Assembly (NCBI GenBank): GCA_015075105.1
Contig: JABTUZ010000002.1
Coordinates: forward strand, 1,346,426 to 1,410,425
Reading direction: 5' to 3'
DNA: 64,000 nucleotides
DNA from: Leptospiraceae bacterium
GTDB lineage: Bacteria; Spirochaetota; Leptospiria; Leptospirales; Leptospiraceae
Shown: positions 9,674 to 18,821 of the stretch, piece after piece
Numbering within the stretch: the stretch's first letter is position 1
Layout of the letters: the number at the start of each line of letters is the position of its first letter
Notes under the pieces: generated by a model
Told to the model about the DNA's origin: nothing
The model's input: the letters and a program-made list of their open reading frames with translations, nothing else
Database searches by the model: none
Program-made: the position numbers and the translations under genes

Positions 9674-11638
9674 ATGTTAGATAATAGTTTACAAGAGCTA
9701 AGAGTATTGGATTTCCCGACTGCATTGCAAACTGTGCAAGGTTTAGAATCAAGAGGAGATTTTCAGTACAAGGGAATTCATAAAATGTTCAGCCTCACAG
9801 CAGAAATGGCTGATAAATACTTAGCAAATAAAATCTTACCGACAGCCGATCAATTAGCAAAAGATGTAGGCTTAGAAAAACAAAAAGTTGACCTATTCAT
9901 CAAAGAGCTTTGCACAAAATACACTCCTCCCATTTTCCGTATGATTTCTACAGTGGAATTTGATTTGACTGCACAAGATAGTTCAGGTACAATTTCTTCC
10001 TTTTTAAAATCTAAAGTTGTTTTTTGTCGTCCTTCTCATTTAGATTCTGGCTCAGCCCACAGATATGTAAACTACTCAAACGAAATTAGTGTAAATGCAA
10101 TAAAAAAATGGATCACAAATCACAGGAAACCACCTTCAATAGAAAAATTAAGAGAAGTTCTATTCGCAAAAATTGAAGCCAACAGACTTTCAGACACATA
10201 CGCGTCATCCGAAATCGAAAAGCTATTTTCCAATCCTTTTGACGAAACAAAGGAAATGAAAGAAGTTACCATAGCCATTAATTTACGACCTGTATTAAAG
10301 GATCTTGTAGAAGGGAAACAACTCTATGTTTTCAAAAATGAAAATGCAATCAAGGCAAGAGGACGAACTGTATTTTTTTATAATAACAAAGATGAAATAT
10401 TTAATCGAATGCGAATTTATGCGGAGTTTCTTGAAACTAGAATTATCCCAGACTTGCAAAATATAGGCGTAATCGGAAGTTTATCTAAAGAAGAAAAAGA
10501 AGACTTTGCAAACCTTGGGAATCTTGCTTTGCCATATTTAAACGAATCTTATGGTGATCAGAAAACAATTGTTCAGGAGCTTTTGATTCTTTCTGATTTT
10601 TACAAGAGCTATCTAGAAGAAAAAGAAAAAAAAGAGAAGAAAGAAAAAATCACTGAGATCATTTCTATTTTAGAGAATACAGGGAAGATAGTGGATGTGT
10701 CCCAAATTAAAATCAAAGGAGAGCCTATCGACAGAGATTTAATTTCAGCAATTTCTTCAAACGAAAATATTCTGTTTACGGAATACGCAGATAAGGGTAG
10801 AGATTATTTTGAATACCTCCTCCATAAAAATTGTGTTCCTCAAGCAGTGGCTATGGCAAAAAAAACCTATAACTCATCTAAGAACGATACAGAAATCAGA
10901 ATTCTTTCCAGAATGAATGTTATGGATATTTTAGACACCGAGCAAAAAAAAGAATTTGAAGATTTAGAATCCACAAGCTTTTTTAACTATCTCCCATTTT
11001 TTACAAAAATTTGGAGAAGTATTTTCGGTTTATTTAAAGTAAGCAAGCAAGAAAAAGAGCAGATCAAAGCAAGACAAGAAATTTTACAAAGACAAAGAAT
11101 TGCTTCTGGGAAAATCAAAAAGTTGGAAAGAGAGAAGGCAAAAATAGTAGCAAGCCGAATGAAAGAAGAATCTTTTGAAGAAAATCCAGATGAATCAGAA
11201 AATATTGTAGAAAATTCTACGAACACTGAAAATGATCTACCTATGAATGCAGACGAAGAAAAACAGGTAAAAGAATTACTGCAAAAAATTATTGACCTTT
11301 TAGACGACGCATGGAATGCGGGAGAATATCCAGATAGAACATATCTACTACAAAAACTTGGAAGCTCTATGACCGAAGATGCTTTCGTCATGTTCTTAAA
11401 AAAGCATTCACAAAAGGAAATTTACTCTTATCAAATTCGGTCTAAAGCAAACCCGGATAAATATCCTTGGCCAATATTGATTAGCCGACATTATCTAAAA
11501 AGATTTGGAAGAAAACTTTTAGATAAAGCAAAAAAAGAATCAGACGAGCAAAGAAATAGTCTTATGCCAAACCAAGAAAAATTCGATCTATCTAGTTCAC
11601 TCGAAGAGTTTCTAGAAAGAATCCTACCAAAATTATAA
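9674..11638 (+). CDS. Large hypothetical cytoplasmic protein
   Basis: 654 residues, no signal peptide. A helix-turn-helix-like stretch lies near the start ([26 protein letters not shown] split over about 50-75). A Lys/Glu coiled segment is at about 312-335, and another charged stretch at 460-530. I do not recognise a family. It sits 25 bp upstream of pyk and may share its transcript. Confidence 0.65.
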   Translation: MLDNSLQELRVLDFPTALQTVQGLESRGDFQYKGIHKMFSLTAEMADKYLANKILPTADQLAKDVGLEKQKVDLFIKELCTKYTPPIFRMISTVEFDLTAQDSSGTISSFLKSKVVFCRPSHLDSGSAHRYVNYSNEISVNAIKKWITNHRKPPSIEKLREVLFAKIEANRLSDTYASSEIEKLFSNPFDETKEMKEVTIAINLRPVLKDLVEGKQLYVFKNENAIKARGRTVFFYNNKDEIFNRMRIYAEFLETRIIPDLQNIGVIGSLSKEEKEDFANLGNLALPYLNESYGDQKTIVQELLILSDFYKSYLEEKEKKEKKEKITEIISILENTGKIVDVSQIKIKGEPIDRDLISAISSNENILFTEYADKGRDYFEYLLHKNCVPQAVAMAKKTYNSSKNDTEIRILSRMNVMDILDTEQKKEFEDLESTSFFNYLPFFTKIWRSIFGLFKVSKQEKEQIKARQEILQRQRIASGKIKKLEREKAKIVASRMKEESFEENPDESENIVENSTNTENDLPMNADEEKQVKELLQKIIDLLDDAWNAGEYPDRTYLLQKLGSSMTEDAFVMFLKKHSQKEIYSYQIRSKANPDKYPWPILISRHYLKRFGRKLLDKAKKESDEQRNSLMPNQEKFDLSSSLEEFLERILPKL

Positions 11639-11663
11639 GGCTATTCGACAAAAAGGGGCGTGT

Positions 11664-13085
11664 GTGGAAAATAGAACTATTTTTCGTAAAACAAAAATCA
11701 TCTGTACAATAGGTCCTGCAACTTCAAGTACAGAAATGATCAAAAAACTTGCAGAAGCAGGAATGAATATCGCAAGACTCAACATGAGCCACGGAAATCA
11801 CGAGTCTCACGGTAAGATTATCAAAAAAATAAAAAGTCTAAACAAAGATTTAAAATATCCGATTGCTTTACTCATGGATACTCAAGGACCTGAAATTCGT
11901 ACAGGCGAATTGAATACTGAATTAGATTTAAAAGTTGGAGAGAAATTTACATTTCACATCATACCTGGAAAAGAAGCAGAAGAAACCTCGGTGTATGTAA
12001 ACTACAACGATATTGTAAAAGACCTAAAAATTGGTGATAAGGTCACTGTAGATAACGGTCTCATTAATTTAAAAGTACTCGAAATCAAAGAAAATGAATT
12101 GGTATGCGAAGTTATAGATGGTGGAAAACTTGGAAGTAGAAAGCATATTAATCTACCCGGAATCAGGGTCAATATGCCGTCTATTACCCCGAGAGATTAT
12201 AAGGATATATTATTTGGGTTATCCGAAGATATAGATTTTATCGCACTTTCTTTTGTTCGCTCTCCTGATGACGTAATTCAACTAAGACAAATTATAGAAG
12301 AAAACAACGGTCACGCTCAAATCATCGCAAAAATAGAAGACCAAGAAGGAGTCAGGAATTTTAAAGAAATCATTGCTGTTGCAGATGGAGTCATGGTTGC
12401 AAGAGGTGACCTTGGAGTAGAAATTGAAATCGAAGAACTCCCAATCATCCAAAGAAAGATCATTAAAGAATGTGCACTTGCAGGCAAAAGAGTAATCGTC
12501 GCTACTCATTTACTCGAAAGTATGATTCACAATCCTTCTCCCACCAGAGCAGAGGTTACAGACGTAGCCAACGCAGTCTATGAAGAGGCAGACGCGATTA
12601 TGCTTTCAGGAGAAACCGCTTCAGGAAAGTTTCCAATCCGGTGTGTTGAAATGTTGAATAAAATTGCTATGAGAATTGAACAATCGGAAGGAGTAGGGTA
12701 TGTCAGAGAAAAAACTCCTTCCTCAAAAAAAGAAGAACTCGCAAGGTCAGCTGCAAGACTGGCAGATTCTATTTCTGCACCTGCAATCATAGTCATTACA
12801 AGAAGAGGCACGACTGCAAATAACGTTACCAATTTTCATCCATCTTACCCTGCAATCCACGCATTTACGAATATGACCTCTGTCAGAAGAAAGCTCTGGT
12901 TGAATCGAGGAGTACTTCCTTACAGGGTTGATTTTTCCAGTGACCCAGAAAAAACGATAACTCACGCAATTGAAATTCTGAAAAAAAATAATATGGTACT
13001 AAGCGGGGATCAGGTAGTCATACTTTCTGATGTTATAGCCGGTGCAGACAGAGTAGATACCATTCAAATCAGAGACGTGAAATAA
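11664..13085 (+). CDS. pyk: Pyruvate kinase
   Basis: 473 residues, starting at GTG with AAGGGG upstream. Family motifs include [27 protein letters not shown], the catalytic Lys in AKIEDQEG and [11 protein letters not shown], followed by the C-terminal allosteric domain. It converts phosphoenolpyruvate and ADP to pyruvate and ATP, the last step of glycolysis. Confidence 0.95.
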   Translation: MENRTIFRKTKIICTIGPATSSTEMIKKLAEAGMNIARLNMSHGNHESHGKIIKKIKSLNKDLKYPIALLMDTQGPEIRTGELNTELDLKVGEKFTFHIIPGKEAEETSVYVNYNDIVKDLKIGDKVTVDNGLINLKVLEIKENELVCEVIDGGKLGSRKHINLPGIRVNMPSITPRDYKDILFGLSEDIDFIALSFVRSPDDVIQLRQIIEENNGHAQIIAKIEDQEGVRNFKEIIAVADGVMVARGDLGVEIEIEELPIIQRKIIKECALAGKRVIVATHLLESMIHNPSPTRAEVTDVANAVYEEADAIMLSGETASGKFPIRCVEMLNKIAMRIEQSEGVGYVREKTPSSKKEELARSAARLADSISAPAIIVITRRGTTANNVTNFHPSYPAIHAFTNMTSVRRKLWLNRGVLPYRVDFSSDPEKTITHAIEILKKNNMVLSGDQVVILSDVIAGADRVDTIQIRDVK

Positions 13086-13096
13086 GTGTAGGGATT

Positions 13097-13327
13097 CTAA
13101 TGAGGAAAAAGTTTTTCAATTTTTTCTAATAAGCCGGAATCTTTTAAAATTTTTGTAATAGCTTTCGTATAGTTAATTTTTGAGTTGAGCTTTTCTATAT
13201 CGAGTTTCAAATTTTGCCTTTGGATATGCAGTAACATTCTAAGCTCAGTTGGACTCATATCTTTTGGAGATTTTTCACTAAACTCATTATCGCCTTCAAA
13301 AGGATTCAAAGGAATATTCTTAAACAT
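13097..13327 (-). CDS. Small hypothetical protein
   Basis: 76 residues with an amphipathic helical region (about 25-60) and no export signal. It is convergent with pyk. No family recognised. Confidence 0.45.
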   Translation of the reverse strand: MFKNIPLNPFEGDNEFSEKSPKDMSPTELRMLLHIQRQNLKLDIEKLNSKINYTKAITKILKDSGLLEKIEKLFPH

Positions 13328-13389
13328 AGAATTCCTTTTCGATCGAGCTTGAGATTTTCCAAAGTTTCAATTGAAGATGAGCCATAAAA

Positions 13390-13764
13390 TTAGAGTATTT
13401 TTTTCAATTTTCCGGAAACAAAAATAAATACAACAATCAAAATCAAGAAATACACCCCACCCATAGTAAAACAAGCAAGCATATAATTCCCCGAATAAGT
13501 TTGAAGAATATAGAAAAATAGCCCCGCAGATAAAAAAACAATCATCCCAAAAATGAAAATAGAAAAAATAAAGAGTAAAAAGAATAGAAGGAACACATCC
13601 TTTACTTTTTGCCGGATAATTTTACCGAAATATACCAGTAAAGTCTCAAAATACTCAATGATTCGGTCAAAAATCCGAAGGATATACCCGATTATAGAAT
13701 TGCTTCTATTTTGTTTTAACTTTCCTGAAGTAGTTTCTTTATTTGATCTGGACTTTGTTGCCAA
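13390..13764 (-). CDS. YqjE/DUF1469-like membrane protein
   Basis: 124 residues: a basic N-terminal tail and two long hydrophobic segments (about 53-80 and 92-117). This layout, directly after a YqjD-like gene, matches the YqjE (phage-holin superfamily III) type of inner-membrane protein, often tied to stress or ribosome tethering. The function here is inferred from the pair. Confidence 0.6.
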   Translation of the reverse strand: MATKSRSNKETTSGKLKQNRSNSIIGYILRIFDRIIEYFETLLVYFGKIIRQKVKDVFLLFFLLFIFSIFIFGMIVFLSAGLFFYILQTYSGNYMLACFTMGGVYFLILIVVFIFVSGKLKKIL

Positions 13765-14049
13765 TTATTTTCTACGGATTAACATCCCGATCAAAACTCC
13801 AATTCCTACTCCGACTGAAAGCCCGATTAGTGCAGATTTTTGAGGATTTTCTTTAATATACTCACCTGCATTATCAATGATCTGCTTTGCCTTCTCACCG
13901 GCTTCTCCACCAAATTGCTTAATTCTTTCTTTTATATCTGATACATGTTCCAAGTATTTTTCCCTCGCTCTTTCATTAACTAATTTTCTTTCGTGCTTTC
14001 TTGCTTCAATTTCGGACTTAAAATTTTTTGACTCGTCTGAAGTTTTCAT
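13765..14049 (-). CDS. YqjD/ElaB-like (DUF883) membrane-anchored protein
   Basis: 94 residues: a charged helical N-terminal two-thirds, then [20 protein letters not shown] and RRK at the end. This C-terminal anchor with a glycine-rich membrane helix is the DUF883 pattern. The gene abuts the YqjE-like gene with no gap, so the two are one unit. Confidence 0.7.
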   Translation of the reverse strand: MKTSDESKNFKSEIEARKHERKLVNERAREKYLEHVSDIKERIKQFGGEAGEKAKQIIDNAGEYIKENPQKSALIGLSVGVGIGVLIGMLIRRK

Positions 14050-14118
14050 TCCAATTCCTCATATTTCAAAAAATTCTTTCCTTTGCAAGAAAAATTCATA
14101 ATTTTAATTAAAAATAAT

Positions 14119-14547
14119 TTATTTTTTAAAATTCCCTATAAAATCTTTTAATAGGTTAAAATCTTGGGTTTCAAATAAAATTTCCTCAGAAAAATTGGAT
14201 ATTACAAAAAAAAATTCTTTATTTACCAAGAAAGAGTACCTATCGTCAGAAAGAAATTCTTCAAAATCGGGCTGACCTTCCTTGATCAACAAAAAAACAA
14301 AACTATTTTGACTTAAATTTAGTTTTTCTGCTAAAATAAATACTCTTTCGAGTTCCTTACACTCTCTACAATTCGTTTTTTGAAAAAATAAAATTATTTT
14401 CTTATTTTCTTTCTCTGCAATTTGAAACGCTTCTTTTTTTTCTGTCTGCCAAGAAAGAGTACGATTCAAATTTTGTTTACACTTGATTTGAAAAAGATTA
14501 ATAATTAAAATAAAAACTGCCACAGCTTGAAAATATTTATTTTCCAT
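14119..14547 (-). CDS. Thioredoxin-like exported protein
   Basis: 142 residues with an N-terminal hydrophobic segment (about 6-20). A thioredoxin-like core follows with IILFFQKTNCREC, a CxxC site after the usual beta strand. NLFQIKC could be a weak lipobox. Likely a periplasmic thiol-disulfide or thiol-sensing protein. Confidence 0.55.
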   Translation of the reverse strand: MENKYFQAVAVFILIINLFQIKCKQNLNRTLSWQTEKKEAFQIAEKENKKIILFFQKTNCRECKELERVFILAEKLNLSQNSFVFLLIKEGQPDFEEFLSDDRYSFLVNKEFFFVISNFSEEILFETQDFNLLKDFIGNFKK

Positions 14548-14757
14548 ATGGAATGTATGATTCTTTTTACCAAAATATTCCAGATACTAAAAATTATTTG
14601 TGAAACCTCTGTTTTTCATCTTTTTTTTAAAAAATTTTGCAGAAAAAGAAAAAAAATGTACTTAAATGATTTATTCGATTGACTTTTTAGCTCGATATAT
14701 TCCACAGTCAAATTTCAAATTTATTATTTTATTTCGGAGGTGGAATAACCCTTTTTC

Positions 14758-15186
14758 ATGAACGGACTTGGAAAGCATGTAATAGCAGAACTATACGACT
14801 GCGACAAAGAAATTATCAACAATCAAGAATTGATTGAAGATGTGATGCTTGAAACAGTTGAGCTTTCAGGTGCAACGATTGAAAAATCCATCTTTCATAA
14901 ATTCAACCCCCATGGAATCACCGGGGTAGTGGTTGTATCTGAGTCTCACTTTGCAATCCATACTTGGCCGGAATATGGTTATTCTGCAGTAGATATTTTT
15001 ACTTGTGGAGATTTAATTGATAACTACAAGGCACTAAACCACCTTAGAGACAAGCTTTTTGCTAAAAACCTTTCTGTTGTAGAATTAAAGAGAGGATTAC
15101 TCGACTTAGGCGTGGATTTACCACACAAACCGGGGATTACTCCTCACTCACCTATGCTTTCAAAGCCCCCGGTACCAAAAACATGA
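14758..15186 (+). CDS. speD: S-adenosylmethionine decarboxylase (pyruvoyl type)
   Basis: 142 residues, the length of the short bacterial AdoMetDC (SpeD/SpeH). The self-cleavage site lies in SESHFAIHTWPEYG (about 61-74), where the Ser after Glu becomes the pyruvoyl group, and DIFTCG follows. It makes decarboxylated AdoMet, the aminopropyl donor for spermidine. It is first in an operon with a 94-residue gene (4-bp overlap) and a SET/AdoMetDC-like fusion. A GGAGG lies farther upstream than usual (about 14 bp). Confidence 0.92.
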   Translation: MNGLGKHVIAELYDCDKEIINNQELIEDVMLETVELSGATIEKSIFHKFNPHGITGVVVVSESHFAIHTWPEYGYSAVDIFTCGDLIDNYKALNHLRDKLFAKNLSVVELKRGLLDLGVDLPHKPGITPHSPMLSKPPVPKT

Positions 15187-15467
15187 ATTTCTTAGTTAAA
15201 GAAGAAAAAGAGGAACCCGGCGGGTTTCTCTCCTCAGTCAAAAGAAAAATCCAGAGATTCTCTGTGGACAACACAGACACCTTCTTAGGGACCTTACTCA
15301 AAGGTCTCGCTGGGTCTATCAAAAAATCTATTTCTTTCAGAAAAGATTTTTTGTCAAAATTGAGATATTTGCCGGCCTACTATCTCTCGAACCACCTCCT
15401 GGGTTTGAATTATGCGGCAGAAAACCAATTTTTGTCTATGGAGAAAGCCATTGAAACTAAAAAATAA
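15183..15467 (+). CDS. Hypothetical protein in polyamine operon
   Basis: 94 residues, basic and partly amphipathic, with no known domain. Its ATG overlaps the stop of speD by 4 bp, and its end overlaps the start of the SET fusion, so translation is coupled on both sides. Confidence 0.6.
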   Translation: MNFLVKEEKEEPGGFLSSVKRKIQRFSVDNTDTFLGTLLKGLAGSIKKSISFRKDFLSKLRYLPAYYLSNHLLGLNYAAENQFLSMEKAIETKK

Positions 15468-16311
15468 AAATGTAGTTAATTCACAGTTTTCTTATATTTC
15501 CAGAAAACTGGATTTGATTGAGTTACCTGCTAATGAATTTACATTAGTTGCATCTAATGAAATTCAGAAAGGAGAAACTGTTGCGGTTTGGGGTGGAAAA
15601 GTAATCCACAGAAACGAGCTTCCTGATATGATCGAACAGGGAACAACCCACCAGATCAGCGAAGACTTGTATCTTTTTAGCCCTGTGCACGACGACGGTC
15701 CGGATCCAATCAATCTAATCAAGCATAGCTCTAACCCCAACTGTGGTTTTAACGGACAAATTGCACTTGTTGCAATGAGAGCTATCTCAGAAGGTGAAGA
15801 GATTACTTTTGACCCTTTAATGAATCGTAGTTTCGCAAATAAAAAAAGCGGCTATGCAAAAAGGGATTTAAGAGAAAAATACAATGGATATTTTTCAGAC
15901 TATATCCAGCGTAAAATCGACTCTGACCCAAGTTTAAGAGTTCTTCCTAAATTTGAAGACAAGGCATGGGGAATGCTCACAAGTATAGACTTAGAAAATT
16001 GTGACGGCTCTCTTATTCGAGACGCAGAAGCAATTCGTAAGTATGTCTATGAGCTTTGCGATCTAATCGAGATGAAAAGATTTGGAGAATGCCATGTAGT
16101 TCATTTTGGTGAAGACGAAAGGGTAGCTGGATACTCTATGTTTCAACTAATTGAAACTTCTTGTATCTCTGCCCACTTTGCAAACGAGACAAATACTTCT
16201 TACATAGATATTTTCTCTTGTAAGGCATATAACCCTAAGGTTGCATCCGAGTTTACAAAAAAATATTTTAAAGGCGGAGATATGCGCCTCACAGTAACGA
16301 ATCGTTACTAA
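15412..16311 (+). CDS. SET domain fused to an AdoMetDC-like domain
   Basis: 299 residues from the first ATG. A TTG at 15451 with GGAGAAAG upstream is a credible alternative start. The N-terminal half is a SET domain: AVWGGKVI, then INLIKHSSNPNCGFNG and GEEITFDPL, the AdoMet- and Lys-binding core of post-SET-lacking bacterial SET proteins. The C-terminal half (about 187-299) reads as a second AdoMetDC-type domain: AWGMLTSIDLENCD, GYSMFQLIETSCISAHF and YIDIFSCKAYNP. This type is known to include proteins that no longer use AdoMet and instead decarboxylate ornithine or arginine. The fusion with SET is unusual. Confidence 0.75.
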   Translation: MRQKTNFCLWRKPLKLKNKNVVNSQFSYISRKLDLIELPANEFTLVASNEIQKGETVAVWGGKVIHRNELPDMIEQGTTHQISEDLYLFSPVHDDGPDPINLIKHSSNPNCGFNGQIALVAMRAISEGEEITFDPLMNRSFANKKSGYAKRDLREKYNGYFSDYIQRKIDSDPSLRVLPKFEDKAWGMLTSIDLENCDGSLIRDAEAIRKYVYELCDLIEMKRFGECHVVHFGEDERVAGYSMFQLIETSCISAHFANETNTSYIDIFSCKAYNPKVASEFTKKYFKGGDMRLTVTNRY

Positions 16312-16318
16312 AAAAACT

Positions 16319-16354
16319 TTACCGGCAGAAGATCTTTCTCTGCCGGTAATTTTT
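16319..16354 (+). terminator. Rho-independent terminator
   Basis: TTACCGGCAGA pairs with TCTGCCGGTAA around a short loop and is followed by TTTTTC. It ends the speD-SET transcript, so the MNT/HepT/nspC genes need their own promoter. Confidence 0.85.
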
Positions 16355-16396
16355 CTGTTTGACCAAAAATAGTAATCCAATTAGTCTTAAATAATT

Positions 16397-16774
16397 ATGA
16401 AGGCTGTAAGTGTCGATATACTAAAATCCAATCTTGAAAAGATTCATCCTTCTATAAAAAAAAATATACCGAACCTGCTTAGTCTATTCCGAAAATATAT
16501 ATTAAAAAATGACTTCAACACAAAAAGTGATTTAGATATTTTAATAATTGGCGTACCTGCAAAAAGCCCTGAAAGGGGTTTTTACAGTAGCGTCATAAAT
16601 TTTAATCCTGAAATAAATGACCCACTTCTAAAAGGAAAAATAATGTGGGATTTACAATTTGCAATTGAAGATGAATTACAAAGGAATGTAAACATTTTCC
16701 AAGAATCAACACCTAAAAACCCATATTTTAAAAAAGAATTAAATAGTACTAAATTACTCATCTATGAAGAATAG
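16397..16774 (+). CDS. MNT-type nucleotidyltransferase antitoxin, degenerate
   Basis: 125 residues. The core FNTKSDLDILI is the metal-binding half of the minimal nucleotidyltransferase fold. The usual GS motif before it is missing (SLFRKYILK where a GSxxRG is expected), so catalysis is doubtful. Residues VPAKSPERGFYSSVIN after the catalytic strand are foreign to the family and are encoded by a palindromic repeat inserted in frame (about 16543-16602). It precedes and overlaps hepT by 11 bp. Confidence 0.65.
   Translation: MKAVSVDILKSNLEKIHPSIKKNIPNLLSLFRKYILKNDFNTKSDLDILIIGVPAKSPERGFYSSVINFNPEINDPLLKGKIMWDLQFAIEDELQRNVNIFQESTPKNPYFKKELNSTKLLIYEE
16543..16602. repeat. Imperfect palindromic repeat inserted within a gene
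   Basis: The centre AAAAAGCCCTGAAAGGGGTTTTT is an inverted repeat, and outer arms (AATAATTGG.. and ..CATAAATT) also pair in part. The left arm recurs at 483-502 with one mismatch, and related arms occur at 63904-64000. I take it as a small dispersed palindromic element. Confidence 0.55.
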
Positions 16775-17096
16775 ATATTTCCAATCTCTATACTCTATTC
16801 ACAGTTCATTAGAAAATATCGAAAACTATTTTGGCACAGATAAAAATTTTGAGAAATACGATAGTATGCTTCAACATGCTGTAGAAAGAAATTTAGAGAT
16901 AATCGGAGAGGCGATAAAAAGAATTTTTGAATTAGACCCAAATGTTCCTATAGCTAGTTCGAGAGCAATTATCAATACTCGCAACAAAATAGCACACAGC
17001 TATGATGAAATTGAAAATACTCAAATCTGGGAAATACTAGTAAATCATTTACCAATACTAAAAAAGGAAGTTTTTAAACTTTTAAATGAAAATTGA
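16764..17096 (+). CDS. HepT-type (DUF86) ribonuclease toxin
   Basis: 110 residues, all helical, with the active-site pattern Rx4HxY in RNKIAHSY. HepT toxins pair with MNT antitoxins, which silence them by adding nucleotides to the Tyr. The upstream MNT partner here is degenerate, which raises the question of how the toxin is held in check. It overlaps nspC by 11 bp. Confidence 0.85.
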   Translation: MKNRYFQSLYSIHSSLENIENYFGTDKNFEKYDSMLQHAVERNLEIIGEAIKRIFELDPNVPIASSRAIINTRNKIAHSYDEIENTQIWEILVNHLPILKKEVFKLLNEN

Positions 17097-18186
17097 AACA
17101 CCATACTACCTAATAGATGAAGCCAAACTTGTAAAGAATCTAGAAAAGATTGCACTTCTTAAAACTAGGACAGATGCAAAATCGGTACTCGCACTAAAAT
17201 GTTTTTCCACTTGGTCAGTTTTTGATTTAATGAAAAAATATATGGACGGAACAACTTCCAGCTCTCTATATGAAGCAAAACTTGGAAAAGAAAAATTCGG
17301 GAAAGAAGTACATGCCTATAGTGTTGCATGGTCTGAAGAAGAAATCCTAGAAGTGAAAAACTTTAGTACAAAAATTATTTTTAATTCCTATTCTCAACTC
17401 CAGCGATTCTACCCAATTGTAAAAAATTCCAATCTTGGAATCCGTATCAACCCTAGAATCAGCCATTCCAATTTTGATCTTGCAAACCCTGCAAGAAAAT
17501 ATTCACGACTCGGGGTTACTAACTCAGAGGAAATACAAAAGTCAATTGGAATTATTCGTGGTGTAATGTTCCATTGCAATTGTGATAACGATGACTTTGA
17601 AAGTTTTTGTAATATATTAGATACTATTTCAAAAAACTATTACGATATTTTACAAAAATTAGAATGGGTGAGCCTCGGTGGCGGGATTTATTTTACCAAA
17701 GAAAATTATCCGTTCGATAAATTCTGTGATAGAATTAAAAAATTCTCCGATGAATTTCAAGTTCAAGTTTACTTTGAACCGGGAGAGGCTTCGATCACTA
17801 TGTCTGGACAGCTTGTTACGAGTATACTAGATATAGTTCACAACGAAAAAGAAATTGCAATCGTAGATTCTTCAGTAGAAGCGCACGCTTTAGATCTACT
17901 TATCTACAACCTTTCCGCTAAAATAGAAAATGAAAAAGGAAGCTATGAGTATATCATTGCAGGTAGAACTTGTCTTGCAGGAGATGTATTCGGAACTTAT
18001 AGTTTCTCTAAAAAACTTAGAGTAGGGGATACGATTACTTTTTCAGACATGGCAGGCTATACTATGGTAAAAAAGAATTGGTTTAATGGAGTAAAGATGC
18101 CCTCCATAGTAGTGAAACGGTTAGACGGTAAATTGGAAGTTATAAGAAGTTTTTGTTACGAAGATTTCCTAAATTGTCTTAGTTAA
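17086..18186 (+). CDS. nspC: Carboxynorspermidine/carboxyspermidine decarboxylase
   Basis: 366 residues. The N-terminal alanine-racemase-like barrel carries the PLP lysine in LALKCFSTW (about residue 38). Later motifs are WVSLGGGIYFT and the FEPGEA phosphate-binding loop. The C-terminal AGRTCLAGDVFGTY holds the cysteine typical of the fold III decarboxylases. It removes the carboxyl of carboxy(nor)spermidine made by the synthase at 47322-48545. It overlaps the hepT stop by 11 bp, so the toxin module has become part of this operon. Confidence 0.92.
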   Translation: MKIETPYYLIDEAKLVKNLEKIALLKTRTDAKSVLALKCFSTWSVFDLMKKYMDGTTSSSLYEAKLGKEKFGKEVHAYSVAWSEEEILEVKNFSTKIIFNSYSQLQRFYPIVKNSNLGIRINPRISHSNFDLANPARKYSRLGVTNSEEIQKSIGIIRGVMFHCNCDNDDFESFCNILDTISKNYYDILQKLEWVSLGGGIYFTKENYPFDKFCDRIKKFSDEFQVQVYFEPGEASITMSGQLVTSILDIVHNEKEIAIVDSSVEAHALDLLIYNLSAKIENEKGSYEYIIAGRTCLAGDVFGTYSFSKKLRVGDTITFSDMAGYTMVKKNWFNGVKMPSIVVKRLDGKLEVIRSFCYEDFLNCLS

Positions 18187-18203
18187 ATAGCAGTATCGTA
18201 TAA

Positions 18204-18335
18204 CGCTTATATATCTAATTAAAACTTTCCATCTGCACGAATCTTATAGAATAGACCATCAGAAACTGAAGAGTAAGGAAACAAAGGTGTTTTTGACCCT
18301 ATTGAAGAAATATTTCCACTTATTTGTCCAACTAA
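18204..18335. repeat. Left 132-bp direct repeat (fragment of lipoprotein gene 3' end)
   Basis: This stretch matches 44664-44795 at 131 of 132 positions (C at 18266 against A at 44726). On the minus strand it encodes the last 38 residues and stop of the beta-propeller lipoprotein, with one change (Phe to Val). Its outer side is the end of nspC; its inner side is the upstream region of cas6. With the right copy it frames the CRISPR-Cas island and looks like an insertion scar. Confidence 0.9.
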
Positions 18336-18502
18336 TGAAGAGTATTTAAAGCAATTTTAGAGTGAAATCTATATTTTCGATTAATTATGTTGACTTTTTC
18401 AAATTATTCTAAATTTTTTTAAAATTTAATTTAAAAAATATTCTGTAACATACCTAATTTGTCCGGTTGTTGTGGTATAGTACTATTAAAGATAGAGGAA
18501 AT
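18336..18502 (+). promoter_or_regulatory. Upstream region of the cas operon
   Basis: A very AT-rich 167 bp between the left direct repeat and cas6. It holds TTGACT near 18390 and TATAGT near 18475. AGGAAAT directly precedes the cas6 ATG and fits a ribosome binding site. The exact promoter is not certain. Confidence 0.4.
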
Positions 18503-18688
18503 ATGAAAGTAATTGAAATTGCAATGCCAGTTATTGGAGAAAGGATTACGAGTGACCATGGATATAAACTCTATAGTGCACTATGTAAAATTGCTCCTGA
18601 AATTCACGAAATCGAAAAAATTTCCATTTGTGGAATTTCAGGAATTCCAGACAAATTCAGGACTCTTCATTTAACGAAATCTATATAA
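18503..18688 (+). pseudogene. cas6: cas6 (Cmx6 type), N-terminal fragment, split by the prophage
   Basis: The first 58-60 codons ([31 protein letters not shown]) match the N-terminus of the Myxococcus-type Cas6, the CRISPR RNA-cutting endonuclease. The frame runs into the inserted element at 18682 and stops at once. The rest of the gene is at 35869-36297. Joining the pieces at the duplicated GAAATC gives ..LHLTKSSKLRVRMDNN.. in frame, 200 residues in all, the expected family length. No working Cas6 can be made from this copy. Confidence 0.9.
18676..18688. repeat. Left insertion junction: target duplication GAAATC plus terminal repeat TATATAA
   Basis: GAAATC (18676-18681) belongs to cas6 and recurs at 35868-35873. 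TATATAA (18682-18688) starts the element and is the inverted complement of TTATATA at 35861-35867. Confidence 0.85.
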
Positions 18689-18758
18689 GTGCAAAATTGA
18701 AAGTGGCTTTGTGCGGGTAAGTGTGAACTATATATAGGGATTGAAAAAGACTTTTCAG

Positions 18759-18812
18759 AAAGTTGCTTTTCGGAATAAAATTTGACAATTTTCCGTGCCG
18801 AAAAGCAACTTT
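18759..18812. repeat. 15-bp perfect inverted repeat near the element's left end
   Basis: AAAGTTGCTTTTCGG (18759-18773) and its exact complement (18798-18812) flank 24 bases that include TTTGAC. It lies between the left terminus and the stop of the 109-residue gene. It could end that leftward operon or be a protein-binding site at the element end; TTTCGG and TTTGAC echo the late-gene motif at 20867. Confidence 0.6.
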
Positions 18813-18821
18813 GTACAAAAA

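Noticed and set aside
14550..14757. Riboswitch upstream of speD
   Set aside because: The 210-bp leader is AT-rich with a GGAGG near its end, but no conserved riboswitch core or strong paired structure could be seen.
18204..18335. tRNA-based attachment site for the island
   Set aside because: No tRNA-like sequence is present at either repeat; the repeat is a protein gene 3' end.
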